Shown: positions 47,257 through 55,443 of the stretch, piece by piece
How positions within the stretch are numbered: the first letter of the stretch is position 1
Layout: every line of letters starts with the position of its first letter
Source of the DNA: Tabrizicola soli
Lineage (GTDB): Bacteria > Pseudomonadota > Alphaproteobacteria > Rhodobacterales > Rhodobacteraceae
Length of the DNA stretch: 64,000 bases
NCBI RefSeq assembly: GCF_015999335.1
Contig: NZ_JAEACP010000022.1
Span: 10,778-74,777, forward strand
Direction: 5' to 3'
Program-made: the position numbers and the translations under genes
The notes under the pieces: generated by a model
What the model was told of the DNA's origin: nothing
What the model saw: the letters and a program-made list of their open reading frames with translations, nothing else
Database searches by the model: none

Positions 47257-48933
47257 ATGGCCTTCAAGACCGACATCGAGATTGCGCGCGAAGCGAAGAA
47301 GAAGCCGATCATGGAGATCGGTTCCAAGCTGGGCATCCCGGCGGAGCACCTGCTGCCCTATGGCCACGACAAGGCCAAGGTGAGCCAGGAGTTCATCAAG
47401 AGCCTCGCGGGCAAGCCCGATGGCAAGCTGGTGCTGGTGACCGCGATCAACCCGACCCCGGCGGGCGAGGGCAAGACCACCACCACCGTGGGCCTGGGCG
47501 ACGGGCTGAACCGGATCGGCAAGAAGGCGGTGATCTGCATCCGCGAAGCCAGCCTCGGCCCGAACTTCGGGATGAAGGGCGGCGCGGCCGGCGGCGGCAT
47601 GGCCCAGGTCGTGCCGATGGAGGAGATGAACCTCCACTTCACCGGCGACTTCCATGCGATTACCAGCGCCCACAACCTGCTGTCGGCGATGATCGACAAC
47701 CACATCTACTGGGGCAACGAGTTGAACATCGACGCCCGCCGCGTGGTGTGGCGCCGGGTCATGGACATGAACGACCGCGCGCTCCGCGACATCGTCGTCA
47801 ACCTCGGCGGCGTGTCGAACGGCTTCCCGCGCCAGACCGGCTTTGACATCACCGTGGCTTCGGAAGTCATGGCGATCCTCTGCCTCTCGAACGACCTGGA
47901 AGACCTGCAGAAGCGCCTGGGCGACATCGTCGTGGCCTATACCCGCGACAAGAAGGCGATCTATTGCCGCGACATCAAGGCCGACGGCGCGATGACCGTG
48001 CTCCTCAAGGACGCGATGCAGCCGAACCTGGTGCAGACGCTGGAGAACAACCCGGCCTTCGTGCACGGCGGCCCCTTCGCCAACATCGCCCATGGCTGCA
48101 ACTCGGTCATCGCGACCAAGACCGCGCTGAAGCTGGGTGAGTATGTCGTGACCGAAGCCGGTTTCGGCGCCGACCTCGGGGCCGAGAAGTTCTTCGACAT
48201 CAAGTGCCGCAAGGCCGGGCTGAAACCAGCGGCGGCGGTGATCGTGGCCACGGTCCGCGCGATGAAGATGAACGGCGGCGTCGCCAAGGCCGACCTCGGG
48301 GCCGAGAACGTCGAGGCGGTCAAGAAGGGCTGCCCGAACCTCGGCCGCCACATCGCCAACGTGAAGTCCTTCGGCGTGCCGGTGGTCGTGGCGATCAACC
48401 ACTTCTACAGCGACACCGATGCCGAAGTGGCGGCGGTGAAGGCCTATGTCGCCGAACAGGGCGCGGAGGCGGTGCTGTGCAAGCACTGGGCCAACGGCTC
48501 GGCCGGGGTCGAGGATCTGGCCCATGCGGTCGTCAAGCTGGCCGAATCGGGGACCTCGAACTTCGCCCCGCTCTACCCGGACGAGATGGGCCTGTTCCAG
48601 AAGGTCGAGACCATCGCCAAGCGCATCTACCACGCCGACGAGGTGATCGCCGACAAGTCGGTTCGCGACCAGCTGAAGGCCTGGGAGGCGGCGGGCTATG
48701 GCCATCTGCCGGTCTGCATGGCCAAGACCCAGTACTCCTTCTCGACCGACCCGAACCTGCGCGGCGCGCCGACGGGCCACACCATCCCGGTCCGCGAAGT
48801 GCGGCTCTCGGCCGGTGCCGGCTTCATCGTGGTGATCTGCGGTGAGATCATGACCATGCCGGGCCTGCCCAAGGTCCCGTCGGCCGAAGTGATCCGCCTG
48901 AACGACGCGGGCCAGGTCGAAGGCCTGTTCTAA
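47257..48933 (+). CDS. fhs: Formate--tetrahydrofolate ligase
   Basis: Makes 10-formyltetrahydrofolate from formate, ATP and THF. The 558-residue enzyme has the P-loop-like [12 protein letters not shown] (A69-G70-E71-G72-K73-T74) and [18 protein letters not shown]. Codon use is biased to GTC/CTG/ACC, as for a highly expressed gene. It stands upstream of two folD genes, so formate can enter the one-carbon pool and be reduced to methylene-THF. In Rhodobacterales this set also serves C1 oxidation from methylated compounds. Confidence 0.97.
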   Translation: MAFKTDIEIAREAKKKPIMEIGSKLGIPAEHLLPYGHDKAKVSQEFIKSLAGKPDGKLVLVTAINPTPAGEGKTTTTVGLGDGLNRIGKKAVICIREASLGPNFGMKGGAAGGGMAQVVPMEEMNLHFTGDFHAITSAHNLLSAMIDNHIYWGNELNIDARRVVWRRVMDMNDRALRDIVVNLGGVSNGFPRQTGFDITVASEVMAILCLSNDLEDLQKRLGDIVVAYTRDKKAIYCRDIKADGAMTVLLKDAMQPNLVQTLENNPAFVHGGPFANIAHGCNSVIATKTALKLGEYVVTEAGFGADLGAEKFFDIKCRKAGLKPAAAVIVATVRAMKMNGGVAKADLGAENVEAVKKGCPNLGRHIANVKSFGVPVVVAINHFYSDTDAEVAAVKAYVAEQGAEAVLCKHWANGSAGVEDLAHAVVKLAESGTSNFAPLYPDEMGLFQKVETIAKRIYHADEVIADKSVRDQLKAWEAAGYGHLPVCMAKTQYSFSTDPNLRGAPTGHTIPVREVRLSAGAGFIVVICGEIMTMPGLPKVPSAEVIRLNDAGQVEGLF

Positions 48934-48995
48934 GGTCGCATTGCCCTTTCCCGGCTGTCCCCGTATCTCGGGGGCAGCCAGAAGGGGAGACGAGG

Positions 48996-49307
48996 ATGCG
49001 CAAGCCCGCCGACTGCACGACCATGGCCGAGATCCGGGCCGAGATCGACCGGCTGGACGAGAGCCTCGTCCGGCTGTTCGCGGAACGGGCGGGCTATATC
49101 GACCGTGCGGCCGAGATCAAGGCCGAGGTCGACCTGCCCGCACGGATCGGAAGCCGGGTCGAGGAGGTGGTGCAGAATGTGCGCGACCACGCCGAAACCC
49201 ATGGCCTGCCGCCCGATCTGGTGGAAAAGCTCTGGCGGCGGCTGATCGACTGGTCCATCGCGCGCGAGGAAAGCCGCCTGGGCCCGGACTCTTTGCGGAA
49301 GGAATGA
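48996..49307 (+). CDS. Chorismate mutase-type protein (AroQ class)
   Basis: 103-residue all-helical protein with the AroQ pattern: IRAEIDRLDESLVRLFAERAGY, then a loop, then LVEKLWRRLIDWSIAREESRL. It could be chorismate mutase or the related isochorismate-pyruvate lyase; sequence does not decide. ATG at 48996 with GAAGGGGAGACGAGG upstream. It ends eight bases before folD and is probably co-transcribed with fhs and the folD pair, though its pathway is unrelated. Confidence 0.8.
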   Translation: MRKPADCTTMAEIRAEIDRLDESLVRLFAERAGYIDRAAEIKAEVDLPARIGSRVEEVVQNVRDHAETHGLPPDLVEKLWRRLIDWSIAREESRLGPDSLRKE

Positions 49308-49314
49308 AGGCCCG

Positions 49315-50193
49315 ATGACTGCCACCCTGATCGACGGCAAGGCCATCGCGGCCCGGATGCGTGACGAAACCAGGGCCGAGGCCGCGCGGCTGACGGCGCT
49401 GGGCTGGGCCCCGAAACTGGTGTCGATCTCGGTCGGCGACGTGGCGGCGGCCGAGCTTTACGTCCGCAACCAGCAGAAATCGGCCGAAGCGGCGGGCGTC
49501 GGCTTCGAGGCGCGGAATTATCCCGAAAGCATCAGCCTGGAACAGTTGCAGGGCGTGTTGGCGGGCCTGAACGCCGACCCGCGCGTCAACGGCATCATCA
49601 TCCAGCGGCCGCTTCCGGCGCATATTCCGGTCAAGGCGCTGCAGAAGGCGGTGCATCCGATGAAGGACGTGGAGGGGATGCACCCTTCGTCCATCGGCAA
49701 CATCGTCTACAACGACCTGACGCTCGGCCCCTGCACGGCGGTCGCGGCGGTGGAGATTCTGAAGACCCTGCCCCTGAAGATGGAGGGGCTGGACGTCTGT
49801 GTGATCGGTCATTCCGAGATCGTCGGCAAGCCGATCGCCTTCCTGATGATGGGCCTGGGCGCGACCGTCACGGTCTGCCACCACATGACCCGGCAGGTTG
49901 CGGTCCACTCCCGCGCGGCGGATGCGGTCTTCGTGGCGGTGGGCAAGCCCGGCCTCGTGCGGGGCGAGATGCTGAAGCCGGGGGCGGCGCTGATCGACAT
50001 CGGGATCAACCGGGTCGATGGCAAGACGGTGGGCGACGCGGATTTCGCCAGCTGCAAGGATGTGGCGGGCTGGATCACTCCGGTCCCCGGCGGGGTCGGG
50101 CCGGTGACGGTCTCGATCCTGATGAAGAACGCGGTGCTGGCGACGGCGATGCAGATGGACCATTACCGCAGCGCCTTTGCGGCGGCGGTGTAA
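49315..50193 (+). CDS. folD: FolD-like protein with substituted catalytic residues
   Basis: 292-residue member of the methylene-THF dehydrogenase/cyclohydrolase family. The Rossmann motif ([10 protein letters not shown]) and the PGGVGPVT signature are normal. At the active site, the Lys needed for cyclohydrolase chemistry (K54 in E. coli FolD, four residues after the conserved Tyr) is Gln here (YVRNQ, Q53). The catalytic Asp (D121 in E. coli, DVDG) is Glu (DVEG, E120). The conserved Gln of QRPLP is kept. A Lys-to-Gln change in the human homologue is known to abolish cyclohydrolase while sparing dehydrogenase activity, so this may be a monofunctional dehydrogenase. A canonical copy follows immediately. 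Confidence 0.88.
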   Translation: MTATLIDGKAIAARMRDETRAEAARLTALGWAPKLVSISVGDVAAAELYVRNQQKSAEAAGVGFEARNYPESISLEQLQGVLAGLNADPRVNGIIIQRPLPAHIPVKALQKAVHPMKDVEGMHPSSIGNIVYNDLTLGPCTAVAAVEILKTLPLKMEGLDVCVIGHSEIVGKPIAFLMMGLGATVTVCHHMTRQVAVHSRAADAVFVAVGKPGLVRGEMLKPGAALIDIGINRVDGKTVGDADFASCKDVAGWITPVPGGVGPVTVSILMKNAVLATAMQMDHYRSAFAAAV

Positions 50194-50206
50194 CGGAGGG
50201 TATGGG

Positions 50207-51097
50207 ATGACGGCCAAGGTGATCGACGGCAAGGCCTTCGCGGCGAATGTGCGGGCGCAGGTGGCAGAGCATGTGGCGCGGCTGAAGGAGGAGAACGGGC
50301 TGACCCCCGGCCTCGCCGTGGTGCTGGTGGGCGAGGACCCGGCCTCGAAGGTCTATGTGAAGAACAAGCATGCCTCGACCATCGAGGTCGGGATGGCATC
50401 TTTCGAACATCGGCTGGAGGCGAACACCTCCGAGGCCGAGCTGCTGGCGCTGATCGACCAGCTGAACGCTGACCCTGCGGTGCACGGAATTCTGGTGCAG
50501 TTGCCGCTGCCGGGGCATCTGAACTCTGAACTGGTGATCAACCGGATCGCGCCGGCCAAGGATGTGGACGGATTCCACATTTCGAACGTCGGGCTTCTGG
50601 GGACCGGGCAGAAGTCGATGGTGCCCTGCACGCCGCTGGGTTGCCTGATGATGCTGCGCGACCATCATGGCAAGCTGGCGGGCCTGAATGCGGTGGTGGT
50701 GGGCCGGTCGAACATCGTCGGCAAGCCGATGGCGCAGCTTCTGCTGGGCGACAGCTGCACGGTGACGATCGCGCACAGCCGGACCAAGGACCTGGCCGAG
50801 GTCTGCAAGCGGGCGGACATCCTCGTGGCCGCGGTGGGGCGGCCGGAAATGATCACCGGCGACATGGTCAAGCCGGGCGCCACGGTGATCGACGTCGGCA
50901 TCAACCGGATCGAGCGCGACGGCAAGGCCAGGCTGGTCGGCGACGTCCATTACGACAGCGCGGCGGCGGTGGCGGGGGCGATCACGCCGGTTCCGGGCGG
51001 GGTGGGGCCGATGACCATCGCCTGCCTCTTGGCCAACACGCTGACCGCCTGCTGCCGGGCGAACGGGCTGGCCGAACCGGAAGGGCTGACGGCTTGA
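50207..51097 (+). CDS. folD: Bifunctional methylene-THF dehydrogenase/cyclohydrolase FolD
   Basis: Interconverts 5,10-methylene-THF and 10-formyl-THF with NADP. The 296-residue protein has the complete active site: YVKNK with the catalytic Lys, VQLPLP with the Gln, and KDVDGFH with the Asp. GRSNIVGKP binds nucleotide and PGGVGPMT closes the domain. ATG at 50207 has ACGGAGGGT upstream; an in-frame extension into the previous gene is rejected. It pairs with the divergent copy at 49315 and with fhs. Confidence 0.96.
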   Translation: MTAKVIDGKAFAANVRAQVAEHVARLKEENGLTPGLAVVLVGEDPASKVYVKNKHASTIEVGMASFEHRLEANTSEAELLALIDQLNADPAVHGILVQLPLPGHLNSELVINRIAPAKDVDGFHISNVGLLGTGQKSMVPCTPLGCLMMLRDHHGKLAGLNAVVVGRSNIVGKPMAQLLLGDSCTVTIAHSRTKDLAEVCKRADILVAAVGRPEMITGDMVKPGATVIDVGINRIERDGKARLVGDVHYDSAAAVAGAITPVPGGVGPMTIACLLANTLTACCRANGLAEPEGLTA

Positions 51098-51104
51098 GGC
51101 GGAC

Positions 51105-51128
51105 CAAAAATTTTCGCGAAAATTTTTG
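51105..51128. terminator. 24-bp AT-rich perfect palindrome between folD and pdeM
   Basis: Arms CAAAAATTTTCG and its complement meet without a loop base. It lies between convergent genes and probably acts as a bidirectional terminator. Shares TTTTCG-CGAAAA with 30322-30354 and 54464-54488. Confidence 0.75.
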
Positions 51129-51136
51129 ATCCGGGA

Positions 51137-51781
51137 TCAACGGGGCATGGGAATCGCAAGGACGCGCGGGCCGGTGAGGATGGCCAGCGCGTCCTTTGCC
51201 ATCAGGGTGACGAGGCTGGCGTCCTTGCTGCGCAGCCCGCCGGTATAGGTGCCGTAGGCGGGCAGGATCAGCCGGGCGGCATCGGCGAGGAAACAGGGAC
51301 GCGACTGGCCGGCAAGGCTGGCCTTCGGGTGGTAATGGCCTGAAATCTCGGCCCTTTCCTGCGGCTCGGCGATATGGCGGAAGGTGAAGGGCAGGGCCTT
51401 CAGCTCGGCCCGGTGGGTGCCGCCAAGGTCGATGGGACCGGGGTCGTGGTTGCCGGTGATCCAGGTCCAGTCCTTTCCGGCCATGAGACGGACCAGCCAG
51501 AGGCGGGAGGCCTCCTCGATCCCGTCGGCGGCGGCGAGGTCGTCGAAGCTGTCGCCGAGGCAGATCACGGTTTCGGCCCCGGTCGCTTCCAGGTCGCGGT
51601 CGAGCTTTTCCAGCGTGGCCTGCGTCTCGTAGGGCGGCAGCAGCGATCCGCCGCGGCGGGCGAGGCGTTCGGACTTGCCGAGATGCAGGTCGGAGACCGT
51701 CAGGGTCTTGCGGGCGGGCCAGTAGAGGGCGCCGGAGGGCAGCAGGTGCAGCGTCTGGCCGTGGAAGAAGAGCTTGTGCAT
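51137..51781 (-). CDS. pdeM: Ligase-associated DNA damage response endonuclease PdeM
   Basis: 214-residue calcineurin-like metallophosphoesterase. Metal ligands are visible in SDLHLGK (D31, H33), LGDSFDD (G76-D77), TGNHDPG (N111-H112) and SGHYHPK (H149, H151). The PdeM family travels with a Lhr-type helicase and usually an ATP-dependent DNA ligase and exonuclease. Here only the helicase (51860-54247) is next to it. The repair pathway is not well characterised. Confidence 0.85.
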   Translation of the reverse strand: MHKLFFHGQTLHLLPSGALYWPARKTLTVSDLHLGKSERLARRGGSLLPPYETQATLEKLDRDLEATGAETVICLGDSFDDLAAADGIEEASRLWLVRLMAGKDWTWITGNHDPGPIDLGGTHRAELKALPFTFRHIAEPQERAEISGHYHPKASLAGQSRPCFLADAARLILPAYGTYTGGLRSKDASLVTLMAKDALAILTGPRVLAIPMPR

Positions 51782-51832
51782 GGGTGCTGAATGCCGTGGC
51801 GGCGGGGCGGTGGCAAGGGTCGAGCCTCCGGC

Positions 51833-51860
51833 GGGGATATTTGGGCAAAGATGAAAGGCT
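51833..51860 (+). repeat. GTATTT-type motif, copy between pdeM and lhr
   Basis: GATATTTGGGCAAAGATGAA in the spacer between the two minus-strand genes; matches the copies at 34706 and 58481. Confidence 0.55.
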
Positions 51861-54247
51861 CAAGCGAGACCGGCGGCTTCCATCAGGGCCTGGGCCTGGG
51901 CGGCGGCGAGGCGGTCGCGGCCGGCGCCTTCGACGGGGATGCGGCTGGGTTCGAAGAAGAGGGGTGCGGCAAGCGGGGTGACGCGGGGGAGGCGTTTGAG
52001 GTCGATGCGGGGGCCTGCGCGGGCGAGGAGCTGTTCGATGCGGGAGAAGTCGATCAGGCCGCGCAGGGCCTCCTCGCGGGTGATCCGCAGCAGGAGGTGA
52101 TCGGGGTCGTAGCGGCGCAGCGTGTCGTAGAGGATGTCGGAGGAGAAGGTGGCCTGCCGCCCGGTCTTGCGCCGGCCCTGGTGGCTGCGCTCGATCAGGC
52201 CGGCGATGATGGCGGTGTCGCGGAAGGTGCGTTTCATCACGGCGTTGCCGGCGAGCCAGGCGTCGAGGCCCTCGCGCAGGGTGGCGAGGTCGAAGAGGGG
52301 TTTCGGGTCGGTGACGGGCTCGAGGCCCCAGATCAGCGTGGCGTAGTCGGTGGCGACGAAGCCGAGGGGGGCAAGGCCCTGGGATTCCATCTGTTTCGTG
52401 ACGAGAAGGCCGAGCGTCTGCTGGGCGTTCCGGCCCGCGAAGCCGTAGATCGCCAGATGCTCGCGGCCGTCGTGGGGGAAGCTTTCCAGGAGGAGGGAAT
52501 GGGGATCGGGGAGGCGGGAGACCTCGCGCTGGAGGCTTAGCCAGGCGGCGGTGTGGGCGGGGAGGGAGGGCCAGCTTTCCTGTTGGAAGATCTGGAGAAT
52601 CCGGTCGGCGAGGAGGGTGGAGGTGGCGAATTTGGTGCCGGAGAAGACGGCGATCTTGGGCTCGCGGCCGGGGGTTTTCGAGACCTCGACCGTCATCTCG
52701 CGCAAGCTCTCGTAGCGGACGACCTGGCCGCCGATCAGGAAGGTGTCGCCGGGGGTGAGGGAGGCGGCGAAGCTTTCCTCGACCTCGCCGAGCGGCGCGC
52801 CCTGGTTGCGCAGGCGGACCTTCAGGGTCTCGATGTCGATGATCGTGCCGAGGTTCTGGCGGATCAGGGCGGCGGCGCGGGGGTCGCGCAGGTGCCATTT
52901 ACCATTCGTTAACTTCAATCGCTGCCAGCGGTCGTAGGCTTTCAGCGCATAGCCGCCGGTGGCGGCGAAATCGAGGCAGGCGTCGAATTCCTGTTTGGTC
53001 AGAAGGGTATAGGGGCCGGCGGTGATGACCTCGGCATAGAGGCTTTCGGCATCGAACGGCCCGGCGCAGGCAGTGGCGAGGATGTGCTGGCAGAGCACGT
53101 CCTTCGGTCCGGGGCCGCGCGGCTCGCCGTCCAGGTCGTGGTCGCGGACGGCGTCGAGGGCGGCCTGACACTCGACGACCTCGAAGCGGTTCGCCGGGAC
53201 GAGGAGGGCCTTCGACGGGGCGTTGTAGCGGTGGTTGGCACGGCCGATCCTTTGCACCAGGCGTTTCACGTTCTTTGGCGCGCCGACCTGGATCACGAGG
53301 TCCACGTCTCCCCAGTCGATGCCGAGGTCGAGCGAGCCGGTACAGACGACGGCCCTAAGTGCGCCCGCGGTCATCGCCTGTTCGACGCGTTCGCGCTGTT
53401 CGCGGGAAAGCGAGCCGTGGTGGATGCCGATGGGCAGGTCCTGCGCGTTCTGTAGCCAGAGATCGTGAAAGAAGAGTTCCGCCTGGGCGCGGGTGTTGTG
53501 GAAGATGAGGGTGGTCTTGTGGCGGGTGATCTCGTTCAGGATCGCCGGGATGGCGTAGCGGCCGCCGCCGCCGGACCAGGGCGGCGGGGCCTCGGTTTCC
53601 AGCATGGAAATGTCGGGATCGGGGCCGGGGTCGGCCTCGAGGATCGTCGTCCGGGGGCTGAGGAAGCGGGCGAGGGCGGGCGGGTTCTCGACGGTGGCGG
53701 AGAGGCCGACGCGGCGCAGGCCGGGGGTGAGGCTTTGCAGGCGGGCGAGTTGCAGGACGAGCTGGTCGCCGCGCTTCGACTCGGCCAAGGCGTGAAGTTC
53801 GTCGATGATAACCCTTTGTAATCCAGCGAAAATGCGGGGGGCGTCCTCGTAGGAGAGGAGGAGGGCCAGGCTTTCGGGGGTGGTCAGCAAAATATGCGGC
53901 GGGTCGGCGCGCTGGCGGCGGCGCTGGCTGTAGGAGGTGTCGCCGGTGCGGTCCTCGACCCGGATCTTCAGGCCCGCGCCCTCGATGGGACGGCCGAGGT
54001 TGCGGCGGATGTCGGCGGTGAGGGCCTTGAGGGGCGAGACGTAGAGGGTGTGGAGGCCGGGGGGCGGGTTCGGCCCGAGTTCGGCGAGGCTGGGCAGGAA
54101 GCCGGCGAGGGTCTTGCCGCCGCCGGTCGGCGCGATGAGGAGGGTGGCGGGGTCCGGCGCCCGCGCCAGCATTTCGGTCTGGTGGGGGTGGAGCGTCCAG
54201 CCCTTGGCGGCGAACCAGTCGGAAAGGGTTGGGGGGAGCGTCGTCAT
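51860..54247 (-). CDS. Ligase-associated DEXH-box helicase (Lhr family)
   Basis: 795-residue superfamily 2 helicase. Walker A APTGGGKT (39-46, K45), the DELH box (149-152) and ESKRGDQ are in the first RecA domain. Motifs GSLDLGIDWGDVD and LVQRIGRANHR are in the second, followed by the Lhr winged-helix and beta-barrel core. Family members are DNA-repair helicases paired with PdeM. ATG at 54247 is preferred; upstream in-frame sequence crosses the AT-rich palindrome. Just upstream of pdeM, and probably transcribed with it. Confidence 0.88.
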   Translation of the reverse strand: MTTLPPTLSDWFAAKGWTLHPHQTEMLARAPDPATLLIAPTGGGKTLAGFLPSLAELGPNPPPGLHTLYVSPLKALTADIRRNLGRPIEGAGLKIRVEDRTGDTSYSQRRRQRADPPHILLTTPESLALLLSYEDAPRIFAGLQRVIIDELHALAESKRGDQLVLQLARLQSLTPGLRRVGLSATVENPPALARFLSPRTTILEADPGPDPDISMLETEAPPPWSGGGGRYAIPAILNEITRHKTTLIFHNTRAQAELFFHDLWLQNAQDLPIGIHHGSLSREQRERVEQAMTAGALRAVVCTGSLDLGIDWGDVDLVIQVGAPKNVKRLVQRIGRANHRYNAPSKALLVPANRFEVVECQAALDAVRDHDLDGEPRGPGPKDVLCQHILATACAGPFDAESLYAEVITAGPYTLLTKQEFDACLDFAATGGYALKAYDRWQRLKLTNGKWHLRDPRAAALIRQNLGTIIDIETLKVRLRNQGAPLGEVEESFAASLTPGDTFLIGGQVVRYESLREMTVEVSKTPGREPKIAVFSGTKFATSTLLADRILQIFQQESWPSLPAHTAAWLSLQREVSRLPDPHSLLLESFPHDGREHLAIYGFAGRNAQQTLGLLVTKQMESQGLAPLGFVATDYATLIWGLEPVTDPKPLFDLATLREGLDAWLAGNAVMKRTFRDTAIIAGLIERSHQGRRKTGRQATFSSDILYDTLRRYDPDHLLLRITREEALRGLIDFSRIEQLLARAGPRIDLKRLPRVTPLAAPLFFEPSRIPVEGAGRDRLAAAQAQALMEAAGLA

Positions 54248-54463
54248 GAATGAAGAGATAATGCGGCGGCGGGGGTTCGGGAACGGGGGGCGGCGTGCGC
54301 TGTGGTAACCCGTTGATCCGGCTGCGGATTTTTGGGCTGCGATCCGTCTGCCCGCTGTCTGCCATGTGTATGGCTGGGGGCTGGCAGGGGTTTTGGGCCG
54401 GGCCGCATTGACCATGGGGGCGAATCGGCGTTGTGGGCTGGAAGGCGGGCGCGGCGGTGCAGC

Positions 54464-54488
54464 GAAGAATTTTCGGCGAAAATTCTTC
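54464..54488. repeat. 25-bp AT-rich palindrome in a divergent spacer
   Basis: Arms GAAGAATTTTCG and CGAAAATTCTTC around one central G. Because the flanking genes diverge, this copy is not placed to terminate either one, unlike the related copies at 30322 and 51105. That favours a repeat or protein-binding role. Confidence 0.75.
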
Positions 54489-54576
54489 TTTGCGGGCGGT
54501 TTTCCCGAGGGGGGCGGCGAAAAACGGGAGCTTGGGCTTTTCCGCGAAATTTCTTCCCACCGGACCGCCAATTCGC

Positions 54577-54605
54577 TTGCCCGGACCCGGCCCCGCGCCT
54601 AATCG
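54577..54605 (+). promoter_or_regulatory. Candidate promoter for ymdB
   Basis: TTGCCC (54577-54582), 17-bp spacer, TAATCG (54600-54605). The ATG at 54612 is only six bases past the -10, so the message would be leaderless or nearly so if this promoter is used. Confidence 0.35.
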
Positions 54606-54611
54606 GAGCGC

Positions 54612-55424
54612 ATGAGACTGCTTTTTCTGGGTGATGTCGTCGGCCGCTCGGGCCGGGCGGCGGTGATCGAGAGGCTGCCGGGGCTCCGGCAGGCCTGGGG
54701 GTTGGATTTCGTCGTGGTGAACGGCGAGAATGCAAGCCAGGGGGCCGGGATCACCGGCGACCATGCGAAGGAGTTGCTGGCGGCGGGGGCGGATTGCCTG
54801 ACGCTGGGCGACCATGCCTTCGACCAGAAGGACATGCTGAGCTTCATCGAGCAGGAGCCGCGGATCGTGCGGCCGCTGAACTTCTCGAAGGTCGCGCCGG
54901 GCAAGGGGTTCCGGGTCTTCGAGGCGACGCAGGGGCGCAAGGTTCTGGTGACGCAGGCGCTGGGCCAGGTCTTCATGAAGCGGCCGTTCGATGATCCGTT
55001 CAGCGCGCTGGAGCAGGTGCTGAAGGCGCATAGGCTGGGCGGCGTGGTGCAGGCGGCGGTGGTCGATTTCCATGCCGAGGCGACCAGCGAGAAGATGGGG
55101 ATGGGGCATTGGTGCGACGGGATGGCGAGCCTGGTGGTGGGCACGCATACCCATGTGCCGACCAGCGACACGATGATCCTGGGCAAGGGCACCGCCTATC
55201 AGTCCGATGCCGGCATGTGCGGCGATTATGACAGCGTCATCGGGATGGAGAAGCTGGAGCCCCTGCGCCGCTTCCTGACCGGGATGGCGAAGGGCCGGTT
55301 CGAGCCGGCGGCGGGCGAGGCGACGCTGTCGGGGGTCTTTGTCGAGACCGACGACAGGACCGGGCTGGCGCAGAAGGCGCGGATGATCCGGGTCGGCGGG
55401 CGTTTGCAGGAGGCGACCCCATGA
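54612..55424 (+). CDS. YmdB-family metallophosphoesterase
   Basis: 270-residue calcineurin-like phosphoesterase of the YmdB (TIGR00282) family, whose studied members hydrolyse 2',3'-cyclic nucleotides. Metal ligands: D8 in LGDVVG, E39-N40 in VNGENASQGAG, H68, and the C-terminal GTHTHVPTSD. The usual GNH is GDH here (D67-H68). ATG at 54612. SLC13 permease follows. Substrate by family only. Confidence 0.85.
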   Translation: MRLLFLGDVVGRSGRAAVIERLPGLRQAWGLDFVVVNGENASQGAGITGDHAKELLAAGADCLTLGDHAFDQKDMLSFIEQEPRIVRPLNFSKVAPGKGFRVFEATQGRKVLVTQALGQVFMKRPFDDPFSALEQVLKAHRLGGVVQAAVVDFHAEATSEKMGMGHWCDGMASLVVGTHTHVPTSDTMILGKGTAYQSDAGMCGDYDSVIGMEKLEPLRRFLTGMAKGRFEPAAGEATLSGVFVETDDRTGLAQKARMIRVGGRLQEATP

Positions 55425-55443
55425 GCCTGCGGCGGGCGGTCTG

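Larger units (their letters stand above)
54248..54611. other. Divergent spacer between lhr and ymdB
   Basis: 364 bases without a convincing gene. Holds the AT-rich palindrome at 54464-54488, a second AT-rich stretch (54538-54555) and a candidate ymdB promoter at 54577-54605. Short open frames at 54332-54634 use the high-GC frame and look spurious. Confidence 0.6.

Noticed and set aside
54332-54634. Small genes in the lhr-ymdB spacer
   Set aside because: Short Arg/Gly-rich frames crossing an AT-rich palindrome, without ribosome binding sites or recognisable motifs.
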